Below, piece by piece: positions 22,931 through 34,683 of a DNA stretch of 64,000 nt. Within the stretch, counting starts at the first letter, position 1. Every line of letters begins with the position of its first letter. The notes beneath the pieces were generated by a model that searched no databases, was not told the DNA's origin, and saw only the letters and a list, made by a program, of their open reading frames with translations. The DNA is taken from positions 399,573-463,572 of the forward strand of contig JAKEKT010000017.1 of NCBI GenBank assembly GCA_021495925.1, given 5' to 3'. Origin of the DNA: Diplodia intermedia (taxonomy: Eukaryota; Ascomycota; Dothideomycetes; Botryosphaeriales; Botryosphaeriaceae). The translations under genes and the position numbers were made by a program.

Positions 22931-24589
22931 CTTGTCGTCGGGGCCTCTGAGGCCGATGACGCTGGCTGGGATCGTGTCTCGGTTGGCAGAGGCAGACTCG
23001 GGCGATGGGCCGCGTGCTGAGCGACGCGGGCGGGCGAAGGGTATATGCAGCGGAGGGCGGTGAGTTGGTTGGACGATGGATAGATACAGCGAGGCTTGAG
23101 CGTGTTTGCGATCGATGGCTGGCTCCGGCAAGCTCTCGACGGCCGCCAAGGGTCTGCTCTGGCGGCTGGCTAAACTCCTTTCGCGGCTGCCGCGAGCACC
23201 ACGGGGCCAGCACGCGCCCACGACTGCCGCGCCGGTGCGTGCGGGTGCGCGTGAAATTATCACCAGAACCGCGCTCCTCGCCCGAAAACACCCAGATTGT
23301 CGTCGCAAAGCGGAGCCGTCGCGCTGGTCGCCCCATCGCCGTGACGTCGCGCGCCGCCGTCCGTTCCATGCCAACTGGAGGCGGTGCCCACGTGAGGGCG
23401 CTGGGCATGTCCGCCTGCCGCCCAACCCGCTCGCCCAGCACCGGCCGGCATGCTATAATAATCCTGAGACGCTGCTGTGCGCCGCCGTTTGCTGCAGATC
23501 GCCCGCCTCGCCTTTGCGCAATGTTTCTGGGCTGTGCTTCACGACATCGCCAATGCTGTCAACGCCTGCCAGCGCATGTGCCCCACTGCATGAAGGGTCT
23601 GAGTCTCCAGCGCACGTGTGAAGTCAGCGCAGCGCGGATCCGGCTGCACAGTCGCGTCTCTGAGGCGCGGCCCGCAGCGCGCTGGGCTGTTTGGGCAGCA
23701 CCAAAGTCCTTGCTTCTGATCTGCTGCAGGGCCGCGGAAGCAGAGTGACGCGAGCCGGACGTGGGAAGTCGGATCTGCGTGCGATGCCCAGGCAGGTAGA
23801 GTGACGCTGCTTAAGTCACTAATGCTCCCAGCCACAGTAGGTTGCAAAAGATTCGATCCGCCTGCGCCCTGCGAAGGATGCTGCACTCTGCTTACTTGAA
23901 CGGGCAGATGAAGCATTTATCCGGACGCAGACGCGAGCTTTGGACGCGGCCAAATGCATCCAGCCACAGGGTTCAGCTACCCACGTCTCCGTAAGACAGA
24001 TACAGGAAGGCTCGAATCTTTTAGCAACCCGCCGTGAGGCAACGCGCCATCCGGCGGCGCGCCAAGGCCATTACCTACCTATGGACGGCAGCGCTCCGTA
24101 TGGCTGCGGTGCGCCTGCTTGGCATTGCCCCCGGCGCGTCCGGGGCTCGCCGGCTTTCGGAATCATAAAGAGCCGCGAGCGCCGCCGTGCGCAGGGCCCG
24201 GTGTTCAGCGCAACACCCTGCAGAAAAGTCTGCGACGCAGCTGGCAAACTACTTTTTCTCTTTTGCTCTGTTTGCTCCCTGCTTCTGCGCTACTGCAACG
24301 TCATCCGCATCCCAGGGCGCGGTGTTACGAGCTTAGGACAAGTCTCATCCCATCGCATCGCCTACGCAGATGCAGCGCTGCCGGCTTCCTATTCGCTGAG
24401 CCCCACCCTGCAGCTTAGCCCCGGCCTCGCCGCCGGCCACCACCCACAAGCTTCAGAGTAATCCGCCAGCTTTTGCTGATTCACTGCGTGGGGGCGCCGC
24501 CGAACTTTTATACTCGGCTGCCTGTCGCGACGCCTCCTCCAACAAAGAAACCCACGAATCCCCCCAGTATCCAGCAACTCCGCGGTCGA
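22931..24589. promoter_or_regulatory. long divergent intergenic region, vac8 / kinase
   Basis: About 1.66 kb between two outward-pointing genes. GC-rich, with chance open frames on both strands that lack domains. No tRNA, snRNA or clear TATA element was found. Confidence 0.4.
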
Positions 24590-26563
24590 ATGGCCCCAGC
24601 GGAGGACTCTCCGACTTTTCAGAAACTCAGGCTCAACACCCGCGCCTCCCCGAAGCCTATACCCTCCGCCTTCGCCTCGATCAAGCGCAACGATGGCGAG
24701 CACCCCGGCAGCCCGTTCCCCGAGCTGGACGATAGCCTCTGGCCCCATGAGGACAGCGCTGTTGCCCTGACCGACTCGGAGCTCGCCGACAATGCCTTCC
24801 CGAGCGACCATGAGGGCATGTACATCCAAGACAAGCGGTCATGGATGGAGCGCAAGAAAAGCGATCAGTACATGCTCTCCGGCAGTTCGCGGCGCTCGCC
24901 GTCGCTGGAGCAGGCGTTCAGCCAGCGCCATCGCGCCATCAGCTTTGCGCCGAAGGTTACTCTAGATGGTGGTGACCGCTTCCCTATGGACGCGCCCCTG
25001 CCCAAGCCTGATTCCTACGTCAGTCTGAAAGATGCGAGGCCGGGAGGCGCGGCTGTTGAAGAAGGCCACAATGACCACGGGGCGGTTCACTTCCGGAACA
25101 ACAGTGAGACGGACAAGGCACGCTACGACGCGCACACCGGAGAACCTATGGACATTCGTCGTCCGGGGTTGCCATATCGGACAGGTCAGTCTCGCCATCC
25201 TTTGCTACAGGAGACGGTGGACGATCTAGCCAAGGACGCCGAGTTAGAGGAAAATGATCGAGTGGCTTCCCTCACTTCTGGAACTACCGTGTCCACAAAC
25301 GATGGATCGCTTACCCCGCTCGACGCTTCAGCCGACTACCTTCAATCTCCTCTGGCTGCCTCTTCGCCGATCGACTTCGCTTCTGCGCACAGCTCTTATT
25401 TCCCCGCATCGAGGCGGACGAGCAGTGTGAGATCTAGGAGTTATTACTCCGACAAAGGAAGTCTGCGACGGAGCAGCCGACGGACCTCGACTCGATCCGG
25501 CAATTCTTCCATGTCCCCTGCTAGTGCGTTCTTGTCGCAGTGGGGTAAGGAAGAAGCTTCGTCAGTCATCGAGCCGGATGACGAGGGCCAAGAGATCCCT
25601 GACCATAGCGGATACTTCATCGGAAAGCAGATTGGTTTCGGAGGCTTCAGCGTGGTGAAAGAGGTGTCGACGATCCAGGACGGTGTGAAGATCATTCGGG
25701 CCGTGAAAATCGTACGGAAACAGGTCACGGGAAAGGATGAAACGGAGAACGAGAAGCTGCAGACGGAGTTCGAGCATGAAGTCGAGATCTGGAGATACTT
25801 GAAGCATCCCTACATTCTACCTCTGCTGACCGTTTACGATACCCCATTTGCTACTTTTTGTATCACCAAAATGAACACCGGCGGCACGCTTTTCGATCTT
25901 ATCCGCGCGAATCGCAAGACCGGCAATCCTGCTTTGCCCTCCAAATTGGCGAAGCGCTACCTATACCAGCTTGCCTCGGCTCTCCGTTACTTGCACGAAG
26001 ACGTTCATGTCGTGCATCGCGACATCAAGCTCGAGAATTGCCTGCTCGATATGTCTGATCCGGACGCGAAGACGGAAGGTGGCAATGTTCTCGTTTGCGA
26101 CTTTGGCATGGCCGACTTCATCACAAACGAAAATCGAAACATGCCGTCCCCCCTGGAAGAATCTGCCTATAGTAACGTCGGTCCCTCGGATACCAGCACT
26201 TGCGTCAACGGCAGCTTGGACTACGCCTCGCCAGAGCTATTGCACGCTCGAACACCGCTGTACTCCACTGCAGTGGATATGTGGGCGTACGGGGTTATTG
26301 CGTATACATTGCTCACAGGCAAACGGCCCTTCAGCCACAACTTCCAGCCAGCCCTCGTCATGCTCATCACTAAAGGTGAGTGGGACGAGGAGGCGCTGCG
26401 GGAAGTCGGGGCTGATGAGGATGCGATCGAGCTCATCCGTGGGTGCCTTGAGATGGATCCTCAGCTGCGGTGCACCATCGCCGACGTGTTGGAATGTCCA
26501 TGGTTCGACGGCTGCAGTGAGCTTTACGAAGATGTACGCCGCGAATGGGTAGACTCGACCTGA
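24590..26563 (+). CDS. CAMK-like serine/threonine protein kinase
   Basis: One intronless frame of 657 residues from the ATG at 24590. Residues 1-335 are Ser/Arg/Pro-rich and probably disordered, with RRSSRRTSTRSGNSS-like phosphorylation motifs. The kinase domain spans about 339-640: Gly loop GKQIGFGGFSVV, Lys373 in AVKIVRK, catalytic loop HRDIKLEN near 475, DFG as DFGMADF at 504, and activation segment/P+1 GSLDYASPELL. The GFGGF loop and the insert after DFG resemble fungal nitrogen-network kinases (yeast Nnk1 type) within the CAMK group, but I am not certain of the subfamily. All catalytic residues are present, so it should be active. The open frame extends upstream without an ATG, so 24590 is the first usable start. 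Confidence 0.9.
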   Translation: MAPAEDSPTFQKLRLNTRASPKPIPSAFASIKRNDGEHPGSPFPELDDSLWPHEDSAVALTDSELADNAFPSDHEGMYIQDKRSWMERKKSDQYMLSGSSRRSPSLEQAFSQRHRAISFAPKVTLDGGDRFPMDAPLPKPDSYVSLKDARPGGAAVEEGHNDHGAVHFRNNSETDKARYDAHTGEPMDIRRPGLPYRTGQSRHPLLQETVDDLAKDAELEENDRVASLTSGTTVSTNDGSLTPLDASADYLQSPLAASSPIDFASAHSSYFPASRRTSSVRSRSYYSDKGSLRRSSRRTSTRSGNSSMSPASAFLSQWGKEEASSVIEPDDEGQEIPDHSGYFIGKQIGFGGFSVVKEVSTIQDGVKIIRAVKIVRKQVTGKDETENEKLQTEFEHEVEIWRYLKHPYILPLLTVYDTPFATFCITKMNTGGTLFDLIRANRKTGNPALPSKLAKRYLYQLASALRYLHEDVHVVHRDIKLENCLLDMSDPDAKTEGGNVLVCDFGMADFITNENRNMPSPLEESAYSNVGPSDTSTCVNGSLDYASPELLHARTPLYSTAVDMWAYGVIAYTLLTGKRPFSHNFQPALVMLITKGEWDEEALREVGADEDAIELIRGCLEMDPQLRCTIADVLECPWFDGCSELYEDVRREWVDST

Positions 26564-27811
26564 TTGGGTGTTCCTTCCACGCCATTCCCGGCGGATTTTC
26601 AGCACAAGTTACCCGCTCTCGGATCCTCGTAAATTTTCTTTGGAGTTTTGTTCCCGGTCACTGTTGGCGCGAAAGCGTTTGGATCCGGATGCAAAGTATT
26701 GATACCCTACGATACCCTTTCCTTGGGTCCCGTTTTTCACCTCTTGCTCTGGACTTCTGCGATGTGCGTTTTGGCATCATTTCAACGTTCAAGCATCTTT
26801 CTTGTTCGATTACGTCTACGAGGATTTTCTGGGAGGAGCTTTTCTGTTTCGTCTGCGGCATGGACACTCGTGGTTGCAAGATTTTTGGGTTGGTCAAGGA
26901 ACGACGGATCTTCGGTCAAGCAGTGCAGGTGTTTGAGGGGTCACTGCACTCTCTTTGCAAGTGTAAGCTTTGGGGACGCATGTGCTACTAATGTCCATAG
27001 TGGTACGCCTGAAGGCTACTGGTTGCACTGCTACGATGTGAACGGTCTTGTAACTACATGGTTGTTAGGTCAAAATTGATTCTATCGAGAGGATGAGAAT
27101 GCTCCGTTTCCGGGCCCGCTGTTCAAGCTTCTGCCGGACCCTGAACCAGCGGACCAGCTCGGGGGATTCCGAGGTCAGCAGCCGTGGCAACTAGGCATCT
27201 GCGGGGCTTTCTCCGCACGTCGGCGAGTCAGTCAGAAGAGGCCGCCTTGCCTGTCTTGATCGGGTCGCACAAAGGCATACTGCGCCTGATGACATCAGCG
27301 GCGTTCATCCCGCCAGCGGCGAGGCAGAACGCCCGCCTCAGCACCCCGCACACACGCAAACGACTGACCCGGGGAGCCTGTCAGCTCACACCCCAGCCGC
27401 TGTCGTCGTGGTAAGCCTTGCGATGCCGGGTGATATAACTGCTGGTCCATGCCCACTTTCCATCGCTGTAAGCGTGCTCCCTCTGCATCTCACCGTCAGC
27501 CTACCGTGACGCGACTGTGGTGTCTTCATCGCCAACACCCTCAGCTATCACAAGGAGCCAAGACCAAGTGTGTAAGTGGCGCATTCCTGCTAACCCCAAG
27601 GCGGGACGAGCACTTGGCCGACTTCTTCACCATCAAGCTGGAGATGCTTCCGATCCTTTCCGCCAACCCACCCCATGCCCGACCACGTTCTTGACAAGGC
27701 TGATGCCGCCTTGTTCTTGACAGCGCTGACCCTTGACTGGCCTATAGGAACCCCAGACTGCGAGGGCGACGAAGCAAACGCCGAAAACGGGAAGGACCTT
27801 GATCGGAAACC
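26564..27811 (+). other. intergenic region downstream of the kinase
   Basis: About 1.25 kb between two plus-strand genes. The first 450 bases are T-rich and read like a 3' UTR. A GTGATATAAC stretch near 27430 and CT-rich DNA precede the small membrane-protein gene. A 5' UTR intron is possible. No other gene is supported. Confidence 0.4.
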
Positions 27812-28161
27812 ATGGGTGAATGTACTGCCGAAGACAAGAGGCTCTGCTATGTGCCGATGCCGTCGCTCGGCCATGAATTGGGCATCCTATTCGGCTTCAT
27901 CGGTATGTTTGGCGCTGCACCTGCCACGAAGCAATTGGCGACTTCCCCTATGCCGTTCTTTCAGAGCTCGAGTCGCCACCAACTGACAGTCTCACAGCTC
28001 TGATGCTTGTCTGCATGCTCGCGTACGGTTTTGCCTGGCAGATTGGCAACAGGCGCTCCCTGCGTAAAGAAGAAGAGCGCATCGCCGCCCTGCGTGCATC
28101 CGGCCACCTGAAGGACGAGAAGAGCTCGGCCGAAAGCGGCGTCGCCGGCCCACGACCATAG
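27812..28161 (+). CDS. small single-span membrane protein, unknown
   Basis: Two exons, 27812-27902 and 27998-28161, give an 84-residue protein. The start has an ideal context (ACCATGG). The first exon encodes a hydrophilic N-terminus and PMPSLGHELGILFGFIG; splicing (G|GTATGT ... TCACAG|CT) joins it to ALMLVCMLAYGFAWQIGN. Together they form one continuous hydrophobic span of about 25 residues, followed by a charged tail (RRSLRKEEERIAALRAS). The join of two half-spans in frame argues that the gene is real. I do not recognise the family. The layout, with a short N-terminus, one span and a basic/acidic helix, fits small organelle or ER membrane proteins. Reading frames on either side of the intron are too short to be noticed singly. 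Confidence 0.65.
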
Positions 28162-30837
28162 TTGCACTGAAGCGGCCTCTACGAGGGAGGCAAGTCTGGG
28201 CGGTCGCCCTGCGGGGTGTCGGTACTCTTGTCGTTGTTTTCGCATGTCGACGGGTGCGGCTGGCCAGGGCTCTCCCCAATACCGCCGGAGATGGCTCGTC
28301 ACCCCCAATCTCCGCTTCAATGAGGACCCTTCCCGGGCCTTGTGCAGACCCGATTGCGCGCACATACGCACATGTGCTCAAATGAAGTCGCGGCCGGCCC
28401 GTTCCGTTCATCTGTCTTTCTGTAGTCGGTATCTACCCTAATAATGATTCCCCCTTTTCTCTACCGTTTTCGTGCTCGCTCTGCATGCCGGGCAACCGGG
28501 CGATGCTGCGAGATTGGGATGCTCCGCTCTAGGCCAGTGTGGGAGCAGCGTGAGCTCTTTCGGGCTAAAGGGTGCGGCGTGGTGATCGGAAGGATGGGCG
28601 TGAGCAGACCAACGGCGACTTGGCGGTGTGGTCGGCAGCAAACGACGAGAGGAGCTGAGTCCGTGGTGGCGAGTCAAGGTCAACAGAGTTGAGCAAGCGA
28701 CCGTTTGATGCGCATCACACATGCTGCATGAACGGGCTCCACACGGCGCCTTCCCACGTGCCGATGCCTCCACTCGTCACATCGCCTGCATGGCGGTGCA
28801 CGTCCTCGCACCATCGCCAGCGCCAAACCGTAAGGCCACACAGGCACACCAAGCCATTGTATGACGATGTTGCCACGCCGAAGAAGCACGAGCCTGGACC
28901 CTGACCACTGCCATCCCGTCTCCACTCGCCGGCTCCACCCTTATCTCCAGCCCGGCAATCCCGTTAATTGTTGAACCTTGAGAGCTTCCTTGCTTGCGCC
29001 CACGATCGACCACTATCCTTCCCCTCTTCGCAGCACATACATGCGCACCTCCACAACCATGCCGGGTGCCCAAGACGGGGCGCCTCGCTACGAAGCGCTG
29101 CAGCCTTGTGTAGAGGAGGAGCCCAATGCCAAGCAAATACAGACTGTGTTCCCAATTCTGCCAATTTCCCGGCACTATCTTGTAGCTTATAGTCTATTCT
29201 TTTTTCCCTTGCTTCGAAAAAGAGCGCCGAAGGAAGTACGGGCGTAGAGTCACCGAGCGAATACGGCCGGCGGCCACCCAAAAAAAAAGCAAAAGAAAAC
29301 GACATTTGCGACGACAAAGAGCCTACTTGCAATAGTGCGACGAGCGGGTTCCTTTAGTGCAGCGCAAGGGCTCTCCTCCCTCGCCATCACTTGGCGCCTT
29401 TTTGACAGCAACCGGACTCCCGCACCAGATCTGCCCCTGGAACGCGCCATGGATTCTCCTCCTCCCTCTGTTGGTTTATTTTTGGGTACACGGACGTGGT
29501 GCGAATTTGTGCGGTGATGCATGCCATGTGCTGCTGAGGCGGCCCGTCGTCGTCGCCCTGTCTCACTTTGCTTTTGGACGGTGTTTGAGAAGGTTTTGTG
29601 TGATGGACGGTTACGTGCATGTGGCTGTGCCTGTGTCCTCTCCACCACCCCGGCTTCGCGGAATTTGCCTTCTGAACGCGCGCCGGCAGACTTGGCTTTG
29701 ATCGGAGACCTACCACAACAGGGAGTCCGCCCGCAACCCAGCCGGCAACAGATACGTAGTACGTCGTCGTAAACTCTACATCTAAAAATAAGATCTCGCT
29801 CCTGTCCGTACGCATGTGCCATGCAGCGGCCCGGAGGCGTGGTAGACACATTGAAGAAGCCAGTCGAATAATCCTCCGCCACGCTCTCAGTGATGGAATT
29901 CTGGAAGAACCCGCCATGATGTATCATGATGCTTGCTCCATAATATTGATAGTGCAGAGAAGTCTAGCTATAGCAACAAGAATAATACAACAGGTGACAG
30001 TAAGATGCCGAATCATGCCATTGACATATTCCACTATGGTGGATCATAGACGTGAGTGATAGTTCAACGAAAGCAAATCTACACGCTATGACACATTCAA
30101 ACCCAAAAAAGTATAGAAAATAAGACCCAACTATGGCAGATAACTTTAACACGGCGCGTCGAGCATAAGGAGAGAAACCCATGACTTATCGCAAGCATGC
30201 GATACAGGCGCCGTCCCTTCTATGAGTCGCCCGTCAGATAAACGCCGTAACGCCAAACACATGAGGTAGCCCAGCAGCGAAATGCCCAAGGTGTCGTGTC
30301 TGGCCCGCAGAGGAGTATGAGCCACAGACGGCGGTTTGGGAAAATCAAGGATGCGTGTCGTGATAACAAATACAAGGAAAATGTCATAACAGTGCGGATG
30401 GAGGAGGGCTAAGCTTTGTCGTGTGCTGCACCTTGGGAAAGGGAAGGAGCGAACGAGACGAAGGACCGAGCTTCTTGCCTGCAGTGGTGTGGTGCGCCTG
30501 AAATGAAAACGGGCCGTCCGAGCGAATGCAGGACGGTGATCTTTGACCAAGGGAAGTTACGCTCTCCGTGGCGGGAAATTGCCGGATAATATCGAACGTC
30601 CGTGATGGTTCCGGCAACCACCAGCAGTGGCTTGTCCACGGCCGTGAGTACGAAGCAACGGATGGCGCAACAAGCCAGCGCTATAGCTCTGAAGCAGGAC
30701 CCGCGAGGTATATGACTGCTCGTGTAACTGCGGCAGTCCGGGCATGGTGGACTAGTAAAGAAGCTAGAAGCGAAGCGGTAAATGCGGTCGGTTGGGCAGG
30801 CGTTTCATAAGGGCAGGGATCGAAGCGGCCGCGACTC
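28162..30837. other. 2.7 kb convergent gene-poor region
   Basis: Lies between the 3' ends of the small membrane-protein gene (+) and the phosducin-like gene (-). Open frames up to about 225 codons exist on the minus strand around 29250-29927 but are Arg-rich, lack a domain and have no coherent start. The region has an AT-rich part (29930-30130) with several AATAAT-like signals. I cannot support a gene. Confidence 0.4.
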
Positions 30838-31818
30838 TTAGAAGAGGATTTGATGCCTAGATGCGTTTAGCGCTTGCTGAGGAAGACGGTTTGTCTCGGA
30901 ACAAGTGAAGATTTACCTCTGTAATGCGTATTCCAGGCTGACGTCACTCAGCTCCGCGTCGTCTGGAATCTCGTCCATGACCGGCACCAGGCCAGCAAAC
31001 TTGTCGCCGCCACGATACGCAAGGATTGCGGGGACGCCGGCGACATGCATCTCCGCGTCCTCGTAATGGAATTTGATGAACTTGACCATGCCATGTCTCC
31101 GGGCGAGAGTGCGCAACGCATCCTCTACCATGGTGCTGATCTCGGACTGGAGTCGGTCAGTGCATGTATCAGAGAGAACGGAACAGACACCGACCTTATC
31201 GTCATAGATGAAGACCACCACGGTGGTGGCGGATGCAGTCTTCTCAATGGCCTCCAGGTAGCCGTCTGCGTCAACCTGCACGAGGCGGCCATAGGCCCTA
31301 GAGCCAGGGCTGCTGGTCCGCGATCTCGAGCGGGACAGAGCACGCTGGCCCTTGGGCTGGCTCTGGAGCTCGCGCAGCCTGTTCTCCCTCCACCGTGCCA
31401 GGAACTCATCCTCGCTGCTGCTGGCAGCGCTCTTCTCGCTGAAGGTAGTGTTGGCGCGGTTCTTCCTCACGGCGTCTGCTTTCTTCTCGTCGCTGCTGCG
31501 GAACAGCGAGAAGCGCTGGGACTTCTTGGCCTGCTCAAAGGCCTGGGCGTCGGCGATGACGCCCTTAGGGCCGGTGTTGGCGTCGGAGCGCACATTGGGA
31601 ACGGTGTAGCGAGAACGCATTGTGTCTAGGTCGACGGTGTCGTCGTGGCGGTGGTAGTCGTCGTCGTCGTCGGAGTACTCGCCCTTTTCAAAGAACTGCT
31701 CGAGAGGCGATTCGTGTCCGGAGTCCAGGTCAGAATCGTCGGCGTCTTCAGGGTGCCGGTGGGAGTGGCCTTTGTCTCGGATGAGCTCGTTGAATTCTTC
31801 TTGAGCGGCGTTCGACAT
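30838..31818 (-). CDS. phosducin-like protein (G-beta-gamma co-chaperone type)
   Basis: Two exons on the minus strand: 31818-30917 and 30856-30838 (306 residues). The N-terminus is acidic and helical (MSNAAQEEFNELIRDKGHSH, then poly-Asp). The phosducin core includes SSSEDEFLARWRENRLRELQ and the thioredoxin-like domain ATTVVVFIYDDKVGVCSVLSD ... MVKFIKFHYEDAEMHVAGVPAILAYRGG. Class I phosducin-like proteins (PhLP1; PhnA in Aspergillus, Bdm-1 in Cryphonectria) work with the CCT chaperonin to assemble G-beta-gamma dimers. A 60-base intron with a GCTAAAC branch site adds a 19-base last exon, replacing a premature stop with the ending ALQRHQILF. It lies 1.5 kb downstream of the G-beta gene on the same strand. 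Confidence 0.9.
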
Positions 31819-33364
31819 GGCGAAAGGGGAAAGCCTGAGCTTTCAGAGGGGCGGCAAGCTTATAACGGCAGTGAGAGCAGGGTGGAGGACAGCGTAGGCC
31901 CGTTCGCGGCGACAGGGTTGTCTGTGGCTGGAGGTGATGACAGCGGGCACGGCGCGTCGGAAGTCGCTGAGTGGGCAGGCAGTGCGAGGATCTGTTCTGT
32001 GCTCTGGTCGGGGTTTCAGCCAGGCAAGTGCTCGAGAGAGAAGGCCCAGGCAGTGCGCGCTAGCCGGGGTGCCCCACGTGCAGCTTCGAGCGTTGCGTCC
32101 GACGTAAGTAAGGCTGAGGGCTGTAAATGGCTCCGGCCGAGGGCTGCGACGTTGACCGGCCAAAGGGGCAGAGGTTGAAACGCCCAAGAGCCCGGCTGCG
32201 GGGATCAGGCCCAGCCGCCCACCGCGCCAGACGCGCAACGCCGGCTCGTAACGGTTGTCGCGCGTCGTGCTGCACGTTGCTCCGTCTGCACTGGCCGCTG
32301 TCAACAAGACAACAGCGTCAGGGCGCCTGCGCCCAAGCCTCACCACCACCTCCAGCCCAAATTACGAGCGGCTCTTCAACGGCGCGCGCTACCAAACACG
32401 GCACGGGTTACATCATGCCACTCGCATGTCCTCATGATCTGCCCTCGCCAGCCCGCCGATTGTTGCAAACCGCCAGAGGTCGCGCGCTGGCCCGCCCCCC
32501 GTCGTGCGGCATCCAAGGCAGCGCCCACGGCAAAGCCCAGAGCGTCCCTGCGTGCGCATGACGGATCGTCTCCCAACCCCGGCACTTAGCATTCGGGCGA
32601 CTGGGTTTGCTCGCCTGTCCGCCGCCTTCCGATACGGCACCTTGCAGCCACCCACGCTAGCTGCCGGGGTCCCTGCCTATGCCCACCTTCTCGAGCCCAT
32701 TCGCTGGATCACCGACTACGTCTTGTATTGTATGGCATTGAACTCAGATTAAATGCATGCTAGCCAACCGCAATGGACACCTCACCATAAGCCACCACCT
32801 GTATAGGAGCTGAGTAAAGAAAAGGGAAGAAAAAAGTACTAAGAACATCTCTTGAGAGGAAAAAGACTGCCGAACCGTCCGGGAAATGAGCACTTCTCGA
32901 CCGAAAGAGCGAGGGATATCGGTGCCCGTTGCCTTGCGCCTTGGTGAAAGAATCCCGTACGTGACGCGCTTGGAGGGTTCGGATGACGGTAGCTGAAGGT
33001 ACAGGGAATCGCAGCTTTTATTCCAAAGCAGAAAAAAGTAAAGAAAAAAGCGTACCGCCGCCACTGAACAGCGTGGGCCGAAACCACCGACCCGACCCAG
33101 ACGTCCCACCCGTGTCGAAGCGAAGAAGAAAAAATTAGAGCCGTTTAGGAGTGTACAAGCCGAGACCAGTATGCTCGCCAGTTACTCGTTTGTAATATCG
33201 TGCGTAATAGTGAGAAAAGCCGCGTATGATACACACAAAGTATGTTAGCGAGCTTCCCTGTGTGTGCGGTGCGTGAGCGCAGGTAGGTGAGCCACTGTCG
33301 GGTCTGCTGGTGCTCGGGGTATTTGGTGCCCGCAACAATCGTCGTTTTAAGAGTTGGGACGGTT
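31819..33364 (-). promoter_or_regulatory. intergenic region between G-beta and the phosducin-like gene
   Basis: About 1.55 kb. The part near 31819-32600 is GC-rich and would hold the phosducin-like promoter. The part near 32740-33360 is AT-richer and would be the G-beta 3' UTR, with an AAAGAAAAGG...AAAAAAG purine tract at 32817-32838. No further gene seen. Confidence 0.45.
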
Positions 33365-34683
33365 TTACGCCCAGATGCGGAGCTGCGGAGCAAATTTAGC
33401 CATGTTGCAGGTTCCATAAGAAACGGGTCAGCACTCACCATCGAGTCCCAGGATCCCGTGCACAGACTCATGGCGTCGTTGCTAACTCCCAAGCAAGAAA
33501 CACGATTGTCGTGGCCTTGCAGAGTTCCGACCTTTTCGCCGCGAAGAACATCCCACACCTGATTCAGAGTTAGCTTGTGTCTAATATTAAACTTTTCGGC
33601 GCAAACTTGTACTGACCTTGCACTCGAAGTCGTCGTAGCCCGCGAACAGCAGCCTACCGGAGACGGAGAAAGCAACGGACGTGATGCCACACACGGGCTC
33701 ACCAATCTGAAACATGTGTCAGCACTTCCGAACAGATCCCATGCCCAATCCGGCACGTTCGAGCGAGGCTTCATCTTACGGTGTAACTTTGCAGCTCGCG
33801 GTCGGCACGGATATCAAACAGACGGCAGGATGCGTCATCGGACCCGGTGCCGAAAGCATTGCCGTTAGGGAAGTACTGAATGGCGTTGATGTCCGAGTCG
33901 TGTGCCGCAAAAGTCTGGACACACTTCTGCTGACGGATATCCCAGAGCTTGGCAAAAGCATCACAGGCACCGGACACGAACTGGTTGTTGTCGAGCGGGT
34001 TGATAGACAAGCTCATGACATCGCCGAGGTGGTCGGCGAACTCGTGGATTTTCGAGCCCGTCTCAAGATCCCACAAAACGCAAGTCATATCACCCGACGA
34101 GGTAAGGATGCGCCGGTCGCTGATGAACCGACAGCAGCTGAGGTAGCCAGAGTGGCCAGAGAGCTCACGCGCGACGCGAGTAGGGCCTTCCCGGGCGGAC
34201 AGGTTGTAGATGGAGCAGATGTTGTCGAGACCACCGCAGGCGACGAAATTGCCGCTGGGCGAGTAGGCGCAAGTCATCACCCATGACGAGCGCAGCGGGA
34301 TGGCGTGAACCTTGTTGGTGGTGTAAGCGTCCCAGATGATGAGCTTGCCATCTTGCGACGCGGAGACGAGGTGCCTGCGGTCCGTCGACCAGTGCATGGC
34401 GTAGATCTTGGCCAAGTGACCCTTCAAGGTCCGCTTGGTCTTCATCGTCAGTCGGGGCAGCGCCTCAACACGCTGGCGGGCGACATCGCGGACTGCGGCG
34501 ATAATTAGCATGTGAGGCTCGGCTGGGCCATTGGCGCGGCGCGGACGCGGGCGAGGGTGGGCACATACGGGTGGTGTCCGCGAGCTCATCCTTCTTCCGC
34601 TTTATCCGGTCTTTGAGAGCCTCTGCATCGCGCCGTGCGATCTGGATCTTCTGTTGAATGCTCTCGGCATTCAGGTCGGCCAT
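33365..34683 (-). CDS. sfaD: heterotrimeric G-protein beta subunit
   Basis: Five exons on the minus strand: 34683-34569, 34492-33780, 33706-33617, 33558-33439 and 33382-33365 (351 residues). The N-terminal coiled-coil helix that pairs with G-gamma (IQQKIQIARRDAEALKDRIK) is followed by seven WD blades, for example KIYAMHWSTDRRHLVSASQDG, FVACGGLDNICSIYNL and FVSGACDAFAKLWDIR. The ending SWDSMLRIWA comes from an 18-base last exon. The orthologue in Aspergillus nidulans is SfaD, which acts with GpgA in control of growth, sporulation and germination. Sequence across every junction matches the highly conserved family, so the model is firm. The C-terminus lacks the final aromatic residue often seen after IWA. 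Confidence 0.97.

Noticed and set aside
29250..29927. 225-codon minus-strand frame
   Set aside because: Arg-rich with overlapping open frames in other registers; no domain or splice support.
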